Shown here: piece by piece, positions 7,181 through 14,208 of the stretch | Numbering within the stretch: the stretch's first letter is position 1 | Layout of the letters: every line of letters starts with the position of its first letter | Source: DATLMR01 sp035634255 | Lineage (GTDB): Bacteria; Acidobacteriota; Blastocatellia; UBA7656 | Length of the DNA stretch: 64,000 nt | Direction: 5' to 3' | Assembly: GCA_035634255.1 (NCBI GenBank) | Contig: DASQDI010000140.1 | Coordinates: 1-64,000, forward strand | Notes under the pieces: model-generated | Database searches by the model: none | Seen by the model: only the letters and a program-made list of their open reading frames with translations | What the model was told of the DNA's origin: nothing | Made by a program: the position numbers and the translations under genes

Positions 7181-9865
7181 TTACTCGTACTTGAGTGCGA
7201 TCATCGGGTCAACCTTTGTCGCCCGTCGAGCGGGCAGATAACAGGCCAGGAACGCAATCCCTGCCAGCAACACTACTCCACCCGCGAAAGTCCATAGGTC
7301 GGTCGCGCCCACGCCGAACAGCAGGCTCGACATCAACCGCGTTAGCCCGTAGGCGGCGGCCAAACCGATCACCGTCCCTAAGAGGGCCAGAAGCATCCCT
7401 TGCCCAACGATGAGCTTGAGCACGTCGGAGGGCTGTGCGCCGAGCGCCACGCGGATGCCGATCTCGTGCGTGCTCTGGCTGACCGAACACGAGATCACGC
7501 CGTAGAGCCCTACAGCAGTCAGGATCAGCGCCACACCCGCGAACAGACCCAGCAGCAGTGTGTTGAAGCGCGTAGTGGCAACCGACCGGCCGAGGAGTTC
7601 TTCGGCCGTCCTGATGCCGTAAACCGGAGCGTTCTTATCGAGCGATTGGACCACGCCGCGCGCGGCGTTGACGAGCGCGAGCGGCTCGGCCGCCGTGCGC
7701 GCCACCACCGTCATGGTCGACATCGGCATCTGCGCCTGCGCGAAGTAGAACTCGGGCTGCGGCGGGTCTTGCAGGTTCCGGTGCTTGATATCGCCAACCA
7801 CGCCAATCACCTCGCGCATACCAGTCTCTTCAGTGACCGGCACCGTGGAGAAGCCCGGCCTGACACGCTTGCCGATCGGGTCCTCATTCGGGAAATGCTT
7901 GCGCGCTAGAGCCTCGTTGATGATCAGCACCGGGGCCGCGTTCAGGTCATCCCGGTCTGTGAATTCGCGCCCCTTGATGAGGGGGATGCCCATCGTGCGG
8001 AAGTAATCGGGGCCGACCGAATGTATGACGGCGAGACTCCGGTCGCCCGCATCCGCCTGCTGTCCCTCGATATGCAAACTCGTGCTGCCCGCGCTGCCCC
8101 CGAGCGGCGGTTGGAAGACGACGCTCGTATTGACAACTCCGGGCAAGCCTTTCAATCGCTCTGTGAGTTGCCTGTAGAATTCAACGATCTGGGGCGGGCC
8201 GGTCGTGCCGTCAACTGACATCGCAACGTTGAAGGTGAGGACGTTGCGCGGGTCAAACCCCGGCTCTACCTGCTGAAGCCGCACAAGACTCTGGATCAGT
8301 AAGCCCGCCCCGACGAGCAAGACCAGCGCTAGCGAGATCTCGGCGACTACCAGCAGGTTGCGTGTGCGGTTCGTACGGAGGCCGCCTGTCGAGCCGCGCC
8401 CGCCCTCTTTGAGTGACTCGGTCAGATTCGTCTTGGAGATGATCATCGCCGGCGCCAGTCCGAAGGCGATGCCAGTGCCCAAGGAGACCAGGCCCGTGAA
8501 GGCTAGGACGCGTGCGTCAAGTCGCGTCTCCGCGAGGCGCGTGAGGCCTTCGGGGCTGAACGCGACTATAAGGTCAGTCCCCCACACCGCCAGCGCCATA
8601 CCCACGGCACTACCTAGGCCGGCCAGCATTACGCTCTCGGTCAGCAGTTGGCGCGTGATGCGCCAGCGGCCCGCGCCCAGCGCCAGCCGCACGTTGATCT
8701 CGCGCTGCCGGCTGATGGCGCGTTCGAGCAACAGGTTGGCCACGTTCACGCACGCAATCAGCAGCACGAATCCGACCGCCCCGAACAGGAGCAACAATGT
8801 GGGCCGCAAGTCCCCGACCATTGATTCGAGCAGCGGCTTAACTACGATTCTTATATCCTCGTTGTCGTCCGGGAAATGGTCCGCCAAATTGGCCGCCACC
8901 ATGTCCGCCTCTGCCTGCGCCTGCTCCGGCATGGCACCGGGGTTTAGCCGCCCGATCACACGCCAACCCCGGTAGCCGCGTGCGGCCATGATCGAGCCCG
9001 GACCCATGGTCCTCTCGTAATCAAGCGCCGTCGAGATCCACACCTCAGTGGGCCGGGCTTGGATCGGGAACATGAAATCGGCGGGCATCACCCCGACGAC
9101 AGTGAAAGTAGTGTTGTTGAGCCTAATTGTGCGCCCGACCACTGTCGGATCGCCTCCGAACTTGTTCTGCCAGCATTCCCAGCTCAGGATCGCCGGGCGC
9201 CCCTCGCTGCCGCCCCCGGCCTTGTCTTCTTCGGACATGAAAGCACGCCCCAGGGCCGGCGACGTGCCGAGCAGCGGGAACAGTTCGGCCGTGACGACCG
9301 TGCCCCGTAAAAGCACCGCCTCGCCCTGGCCCGTGAGCGTGAAGCTGGAGTTGTAGTAAGCAGCGAGTCGCTCGAACGCTTCACTCCGGTCGCGCAGGTC
9401 GGCGAAGTTGAGGAAGGAGAAGTTCGACAACGCCGCACGGTCGCCGGGGAAGTTCTGCCCCAGAGCCATCAGCCTGTCCGATGCGGCGAACGGCAGCGGG
9501 TTGAGCAGGACCGCGTTAATGACGCTGAAGATTGCCGTGTTCGCTCCGATACCTAGTGCGAGAGTGAGTGCCGCGATGACGGTAAAGCCGGGACTCTTTA
9601 GCAGCATTCGCGCGCCGAAGCGCAGGTCCTGCCACAGGTCTTCGAGCGCGCGAATGCCCCGCGCGTCCCGGCACTCTTCCTTCGCCTGCTGGAAGCCTCC
9701 GAAGTCTCGGAGTGCGGCGCGGCGGGCGTCATCGCGCGTCATACCCCGTGCGACGTTATGCTCGACCATGCGCTCAAGATGGAGGCTCATCTCTTCGTCG
9801 AGTTCGCGGTCCATTTCTTTGTTGCGAAGCAGGGCCCGCAGCCGCACCCTCAGTGTTTTAAGCAT
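7181..9865 (-). CDS. ADOP-family MacB/FtsX-type permease
   Basis: 894 residues. The start at 9865 is chosen because GGAAGGTGGG precedes the ATG and because MLKTLRVRLRALLRNKEMDR is the usual ADOP N-terminus. Residues 1-80 are the cytoplasmic ADOP-specific helical domain. Then comes a first MacB-like periplasmic domain framed by TM segments (SPGFTVIAALTLALGIGANT), an FtsX block (CVNVANLLLERAISRQREIN), a central two-helix linker, a second periplasmic domain, and a final FtsX block ending PARRATKVDPMIALKYE. No ATPase gene adjoins, as usual for this family. It forms an operon with the PadR gene 14 nt upstream. The substrate is unknown. Confidence 0.93.
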   Translation of the reverse strand: MLKTLRVRLRALLRNKEMDRELDEEMSLHLERMVEHNVARGMTRDDARRAALRDFGGFQQAKEECRDARGIRALEDLWQDLRFGARMLLKSPGFTVIAALTLALGIGANTAIFSVINAVLLNPLPFAASDRLMALGQNFPGDRAALSNFSFLNFADLRDRSEAFERLAAYYNSSFTLTGQGEAVLLRGTVVTAELFPLLGTSPALGRAFMSEEDKAGGGSEGRPAILSWECWQNKFGGDPTVVGRTIRLNNTTFTVVGVMPADFMFPIQARPTEVWISTALDYERTMGPGSIMAARGYRGWRVIGRLNPGAMPEQAQAEADMVAANLADHFPDDNEDIRIVVKPLLESMVGDLRPTLLLLFGAVGFVLLIACVNVANLLLERAISRQREINVRLALGAGRWRITRQLLTESVMLAGLGSAVGMALAVWGTDLIVAFSPEGLTRLAETRLDARVLAFTGLVSLGTGIAFGLAPAMIISKTNLTESLKEGGRGSTGGLRTNRTRNLLVVAEISLALVLLVGAGLLIQSLVRLQQVEPGFDPRNVLTFNVAMSVDGTTGPPQIVEFYRQLTERLKGLPGVVNTSVVFQPPLGGSAGSTSLHIEGQQADAGDRSLAVIHSVGPDYFRTMGIPLIKGREFTDRDDLNAAPVLIINEALARKHFPNEDPIGKRVRPGFSTVPVTEETGMREVIGVVGDIKHRNLQDPPQPEFYFAQAQMPMSTMTVVARTAAEPLALVNAARGVVQSLDKNAPVYGIRTAEELLGRSVATTRFNTLLLGLFAGVALILTAVGLYGVISCSVSQSTHEIGIRVALGAQPSDVLKLIVGQGMLLALLGTVIGLAAAYGLTRLMSSLLFGVGATDLWTFAGGVVLLAGIAFLACYLPARRATKVDPMIALKYE

Positions 9866-9879
9866 CACCCACCTTCCAA

Positions 9880-10197
9880 TCAGGCGTCGCGCAAGATCAG
9901 CTCGATGGCGCCCGAGAACCGCTCCCACGCCTTGCGCTCTGCGTCGAGTTGCCTTCTGCCCGCGGCGGTGATCTTGTAGAACTTCGCCTTGCGGTTGTTT
10001 TCGGACGATCCCCACTGGGAAGCAATCAAGCCGCGCGCCTCAAGCCTGTGCAGCGCCGGGTAGAGCGAGCCTGGCGTGACCCTGAGTACTTCCTTTGAGA
10101 CGAGCTGCACCCGCTGCATGAGGTCCCAGCCGTTTGCCGGCCCGGACTGGAGCATCCGCAGTACGAGCAGTTCTAGCGTGCCCTGAAGCAGGTCCAT
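9880..10197 (-). CDS. PadR-family transcriptional regulator
   Basis: 105 residues from MDLLQGTLELLVLRML, the canonical PadR N-terminus. The winged-helix domain includes TPGSLYPALHRLEARGLI as the recognition helix and wing, and SSENNRKAKFYKITAAGR as the wing. A longer reading frame upstream has no family similarity and is not used. AGGAG lies about 18 nt before this ATG, which is rather far. It precedes the ADOP permease by 14 nt on the same strand, the standard acidobacterial pairing, and so probably represses its own operon. The inverted repeat at 10217-10256 is a candidate operator. Confidence 0.92.
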   Translation of the reverse strand: MDLLQGTLELLVLRMLQSGPANGWDLMQRVQLVSKEVLRVTPGSLYPALHRLEARGLIASQWGSSENNRKAKFYKITAAGRRQLDAERKAWERFSGAIELILRDA

Positions 10198-10216
10198 ATT
10201 CTTTTGGTGTTTTATG

Positions 10217-10256
10217 CTCCTCTCACGTCTCCTATCGAAGCACAACAGGAGAGGAG
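10217..10256. promoter_or_regulatory. inverted repeat upstream of the PadR operon
   Basis: CTCCTCTC at 10217-10224 and its exact complement GAGAGGAG at 10249-10256 flank 24 nt. The pair lies 20 to 60 bp before the PadR start, where an autoregulatory operator is expected. It could also act as an RNA hairpin in the leader, because the left arm contains the ribosome-binding sequence of the PadR gene. Confidence 0.4.
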
Positions 10257-10350
10257 TATAGGGAGCTTCCTGTCGGGTGTCAATAGGAAGATATGTTGTT
10301 GGTACCTGGCCACATAAAATGAGAGCTAAACCGGGCAAAGATGTCCCGCA

Positions 10351-10560
10351 CATCCGATTTCGCCTCCCGGCCGGTTTAAGACCACCCGCTTGAACCCTTT
10401 TAGTCGCCAACCGTTTCATCTAATTTTTCAGGGGTAGGGTGCAGGGACCTCCGCCCCTGAAAAACCGCTCACAAGCCAAATATGCGCGATTTCCGGGAAG
10501 CGCCTGAGGGCCTCTGAGCTGGCACTGGAAGGCTTGGCTAGCTGCTGGGGCATTGCTGAT
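10351..10560. repeat. dispersed intergenic repeat, family A, longest copy
   Basis: This is the fullest family A copy. Its blocks are GATTTCGCCTCCCGGCCGG, CCGCTTGAACCCTTTTAG, AAATATGCGCGATTTCCGGG and GCATTGCTGAT. It has an internal perfect 11-bp inverted repeat, TTTTTCAGGGG at 10424-10434 and CCCCTGAAAAA at 10454-10464, absent from the 4.9 kb copy. TTTTTCAGGG also follows the IS5 stop codon at about 124, a possible link between the repeat and that element. Confidence 0.75.
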
Positions 10561-10706
10561 ACGGATCAGTACCCTATCGGCGGACCTGCACAAGCTGATC
10601 TCCTTGACTCGAGCATCTGTGACTGCGCCCAAAGTCGAGGCTACGAGGCTCTGTCAGTTTTCGCTTCGAGACCGCCTGATATGACTGGAGGTGGGAAGCC
10701 GATCAA

Positions 10707-11121
10707 GTTTCAATCCGCTAATAAGCGCGTCTAGGTTTCAGAGAATCTGGCTACAGATTTTGGAAATAACCGAGCGGGAGAAGTTTCAATCCGCTAATAG
10801 TCGGGTCTTAGATTCAGGGCAGCGAGCAGGAAATTATTCAAGCTGTCATCCGGAAACGGATTCAATCCGCTAATAAGCGCGTCTCAATTCAGAGGAGGAT
10901 ATTCCCCTGCGCAATGACCGATTGGGCGGGGTTTCAATCCGCTAATGATCGCGCCTTGGTTTCAGAGATCACCCAACCGTCAGGACGTGCGGCGTGTGGA
11001 GGCTGTGTTTCAAACCGCTAAAGAGCGCGTCTTGGATTCAGAGAAGGAGTGGTGCTGGGGCTACGACGCTTTCTACGTGCCTATGTTTCAATCCGCTAAT
11101 AATCGCATCTTAAAATAAAGA
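10707..11121 (+). CRISPR. short, diverged CRISPR array (6 repeats, 5 spacers)
   Basis: Six repeats of about 37 nt start at 10707, 10783, 10859, 10931, 11007 and 11085. They begin GTTTCAATCCGCTAAT and end TTCAGAG, with short CGC/GCG arms around the TAATAA. The spacers are 39, 39, 36, 39 and 41 nt with no similarity to each other. No two repeats are identical: copy 2 has TCGGG in place of GCGCG, copy 3 lacks one base, copy 5 has AAACCG. The 3' half of copy 6 is lost (TTAAAATAAAGA). The decayed last repeat suggests the trailer is on the right and the leader on the left. No cas gene is present in the window, so the array is orphaned and probably inactive. Confidence 0.8.
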
Positions 11122-11392
11122 AGGGAATTAGTATTCAATTATCAAATAACGAACGAGCACGGCGCGCCTAACCTATGCCCAATGCATTCTGATGTCGACG
11201 TATTCACCGGCTGGGATGCCGCAGCAACCCGGCTGATCTGATCCCCACGTCAAAGAGTCAGCGCCTCCAAATGCGGAAGTCAAAAGACTTCCGCGAGGAG
11301 GATGTCACTATTTGCCTTTGTGGGCCACTATGCCCCACAATGCCCCGTTAAAATAGAAATGCACAGAGGGTTAATGCGGCTATGCCAAATTA

Positions 11393-11421
11393 TTGATGCG
11401 GCTCAGATCATGTGATATAAC
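11393..11421 (+). promoter_or_regulatory. sigma70-like promoter for the sulfatase
   Basis: TTGATG at 11393-11398, 17 nt, then TATAAC at 11416-11421, followed by TCACCC. The block from CATGTGATATAAC through CACCC is nearly repeated at 17657-17675. The sulfatase start codon is 105 nt downstream. Confidence 0.55.
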
Positions 11422-11526
11422 TCACCCACTGTTAAAAGGTTGTACTTGCGCATGTTCTCTTGGGGTGTGTTATGCCGCCGCCCTGTTACTCTTAATCTTT
11501 GGTTCTAACCCCAAAAATGGAGGAAA

Positions 11527-13701
11527 ATGACTAAAGGAAATAACGACGCAACCTCTACCTCGAACGATCAAGACCCCATTCGTGAAAAACTGTCCTCACG
11601 CGCCAATCGCAAGAATATTCTTTTAATCCTGGTTGACCAGTACCGTTTCCCGCGCTTCAGCTACGGCCCTGATTATGGATTTTCGCAGCCGATCAAACTG
11701 ATTACAGGGTTTCAGGAACCGCGTGACCAGGAGAACCTCGATACGGATTGGGCCAAAGAATTCTTTCCGGGCCTCTGGTCATTGCGACAGAACTCTGTCG
11801 TGCTCAGACGGCATTACATAGCGGCGTCGGCTTGCACACCCAGCCGGGCCACGATAATGACCGGACAATATGGCACGCGCACTACGGTCACGCAGACCGA
11901 CGGCACATTCAAAAATGGCGACAGTCCCGCGTTCCCCTGGCTCTCGCCCGATGGGATACCGACTGTCGGAAGCTGGATGCGCGAGGCCGGGTACTCCACG
12001 CATTACTTCGGTAAGTGGCATGTCAGCAATCCGCCTGATCAGAGCCTGAAACGTTACGGTTTCGATGACTGGGAGCTGAGCTACCCGGAACCTCACGGCT
12101 CTCTGAGCAATAACCTGGGAGTTTATCGCGACTATCAATTCGCTGACCTGTGCGCGTCTTTTCTCAAAAGACGCGGACTGGGCGTACCATTTGCGCACTT
12201 TGTCGCCACTGAAAATTATCAACACCCTATCGCTGTAACCGCAAATCGCGCGCACGCGGCGGGGCTCGGACCGGATGTGCTCGGCGGTGACGACGATGGC
12301 TCTTCTCTGAATGTCGCATCGCAGGATAAACCGTGGTTCGCCGTAGTGTCTTTCACGAACCCACACGACATCGCTGTGTATCCGAGTTTGCCGCGAGGGC
12401 TTGTTGCCAGTGACAACTTTGCTAATCAGCAGGAATATCTGCAGTATCTGCGCTCGCCTGTCGGCGTGCCCGAACAGGGATGGGTCAGTAACCCGCCGCA
12501 GCATGGGACCACGCGAATTAAACTGAACCCGCTAGGATTCCCGACCGGCAGCGGTGCGGCGAATGTTCCGCCTACAATGTTAGAAAACCTTTCGACCAAA
12601 CCTCGCTGCCAGTACGATTACTCTTACAAAATGGGTTTGACACTGGCCTCGAAACTCGGCTGGACTATGGCGACCGGTAACATCAGCGAAGGAACCGATC
12701 TTCAACAGCTTTGGAACAAAGCCGCGGCGGCAATGAAGCTGAGCGGTCTGCCTTTCAAAACTCAGGAAGACCCCGAGGGCTGGGTCGCGGCCTTCATTCG
12801 GTACTACGCTTACCTGATTCACGTCGTTGACGAACACATCGCGCGGGTCCTGAACGCGCTGCGCGACAGCGGTCAGGAAGAAAACACCATAGTCATCTTT
12901 ACGGCCGATCACGGCGAATACGGCGGAGCGCACGGAATGCTGATGGAGAAATGGCACGCCGCATATGAAGAGGCGCTGCACGTCCCCCTGGTCGTGCGGT
13001 CTGCGGGCATCAACCCCGACCCGAACATGAAACAGTGCGATGCGCTGACCAGCCACGTCGACCTGCTGCCGACGATTCTCGGTTTCGCCGGAGTCGATGA
13101 AGAGGGCCGCGCGCGCATTCGCCGCCATCTGCGCATCCGCAACGAAGTGCCGGAACCGGTAGGGTGCAATATTGCTCCGCTTATCGAACAGGTCGGCGCT
13201 CGCGGCACAGCGGAGCCAACCGAAGACGAGCCTGTTTGGCAACCTGACGGCAAACCGCGCAGGGGCGTCCTGTTCATTACTGACGACGAAATCACGGCCC
13301 CGCTGCCCGAGCCGGCGGGTGATCCTCATTCGACGAGAAATGAAAACGAATATCAGGCGTACAAGATCGCGGTGAATCACGTTGCCGAAGAGCTTCAGAA
13401 AAAAGGACAGCAGCCCATTGCAGAAGGTTCCGTCATCCAACCGAATCACGTTCGTTGCGTCGTTTCGGGCGGTCACAAACTGGCGCGATACTGCGACCCG
13501 GATGGCAAAGTGGCCGACGAATGGGAGATGTACGATCTCCGACAGGATCCGAACGAGGTGGATAATCTGCTGGCATATGATCAGCCGTTTCCTACCGCGT
13601 CGAGCAGTCTGCCTCCTTGGGCGGGTGACGCGGCGTCAGTGGAAGAGACTGCGCGTGAGCTTCGCGCCCTGTTAGCGCATCTGGAAACGACGATGTTATA
13701 A
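11527..13701 (+). CDS. formylglycine-dependent sulfatase (arylsulfatase family)
   Basis: 724 residues, with ATGGAGG immediately before the start. Sulfatases hydrolyse sulfate esters using a formylglycine made from Cys in C-x-P-S-R. Here CTPSRATIMTGQYG starts at Cys103, a complete site. NILLILVDQYRFP (about 34-46) is the first metal-binding strand, GKWHVSNP the active-site Lys/His segment, and FTADHGEYGGAHGMLMEKWH the C-terminal metal-binding Asp-His plus Lys-Trp-His. No signal peptide is seen: the N-terminus is polar (MTKGNNDATS), so this may be cytoplasmic or exported by another route. It is longer than typical arylsulfatases (450-600). No anaerobic sulfatase-maturing or FGE gene is nearby. 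It is a single gene with its own promoter. Confidence 0.92.
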   Translation: MTKGNNDATSTSNDQDPIREKLSSRANRKNILLILVDQYRFPRFSYGPDYGFSQPIKLITGFQEPRDQENLDTDWAKEFFPGLWSLRQNSVVLRRHYIAASACTPSRATIMTGQYGTRTTVTQTDGTFKNGDSPAFPWLSPDGIPTVGSWMREAGYSTHYFGKWHVSNPPDQSLKRYGFDDWELSYPEPHGSLSNNLGVYRDYQFADLCASFLKRRGLGVPFAHFVATENYQHPIAVTANRAHAAGLGPDVLGGDDDGSSLNVASQDKPWFAVVSFTNPHDIAVYPSLPRGLVASDNFANQQEYLQYLRSPVGVPEQGWVSNPPQHGTTRIKLNPLGFPTGSGAANVPPTMLENLSTKPRCQYDYSYKMGLTLASKLGWTMATGNISEGTDLQQLWNKAAAAMKLSGLPFKTQEDPEGWVAAFIRYYAYLIHVVDEHIARVLNALRDSGQEENTIVIFTADHGEYGGAHGMLMEKWHAAYEEALHVPLVVRSAGINPDPNMKQCDALTSHVDLLPTILGFAGVDEEGRARIRRHLRIRNEVPEPVGCNIAPLIEQVGARGTAEPTEDEPVWQPDGKPRRGVLFITDDEITAPLPEPAGDPHSTRNENEYQAYKIAVNHVAEELQKKGQQPIAEGSVIQPNHVRCVVSGGHKLARYCDPDGKVADEWEMYDLRQDPNEVDNLLAYDQPFPTASSSLPPWAGDAASVEETARELRALLAHLETTML

Positions 13702-13761
13702 GAAGCATAGGAAGTAGGAGAGCCTGAACAATCGGGCTGCTCCACAAGAATCAAAATCGAT

Positions 13762-13868
13762 ATGAAGAAGCCGAGCCGCTGCTGAAGCGAAAGAAATGGA
13801 GACGCGCCCCGAGACCGGAGGGTAATGTTCTTCATCAACCATGAAAATGGGAAGCTCGGCTTCTTCAT
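13762..13868. repeat. perfect 15-bp inverted repeat
   Basis: ATGAAGAAGCCGAGC at 13762-13776 is the exact complement of GCTCGGCTTCTTCAT at 13854-13868, with 77 nt between. It begins 60 nt after the sulfatase stop codon. It could be a transcript-ending structure or the arms of a small mobile relic. No gene is supported in the gap 13702-14208. Confidence 0.55.
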
Positions 13869-14037
13869 CCCTTTTGACCGCATCTGGATTCTCCTCGTAA
13901 TTTTTGTGCGGGACCTCCCGCGGCGGCGTACCACGATAAGGCCGCTTCTGCCTCAAGAAGATTACCGTCCGACGGCCCGACAAAAGCCTCTTTCGCCCTG
14001 GAGCGAGGCTTAATAATCGAGTGGTGGAAAACTTCTA

Positions 14038-14066
14038 TTGACATTCTATACGAGCAAGAGTATACC
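14038..14066 (+). promoter_or_regulatory. sigma70-like promoter of the second ADOP gene
   Basis: TTGACA at 14038-14043 and TATACC at 14061-14066 with exactly 17 nt between. The spacer and -10 contain TATAC (14047-14051) and GTATA (14060-14064), an inverted repeat that overlaps the -10 and could bind a repressor. Confidence 0.6.
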
Positions 14067-14072
14067 CCTCCA

Positions 14073-14087
14073 TATAGGCATCCTATA
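14073..14087. promoter_or_regulatory. palindromic operator candidate
   Basis: TATAGG-CAT-CCTATA is a perfect 6-bp inverted repeat with a 3-nt centre just downstream of the -10 box. Together with the TATAC/GTATA dyad it suggests control by a dimeric regulator. PadR is the usual regulator for ADOP genes, although no PadR gene adjoins this one. Confidence 0.5.
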
Positions 14088-14208
14088 GGAAGCCGAGTAT
14101 TATCGCCCGGCGGGGCCGGGGCGACGGGAGCTTGAGGCCGAAACCGAAGACCGGCGGCGCGGCTCGCTGGCGATTGCGAACGCGACCCGAACGACAAAGG
14201 GAGGGATC

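Noticed and set aside
13696..13983. Minus-strand frame of 95 residues after the sulfatase gene (contains PPREVPHKNYEENPDAVK)
   Set aside because: No clear ribosome-binding site, no recognisable fold, and it crosses the 13762/13868 inverted repeat. A short part looks protein-like, but not enough to call a gene.
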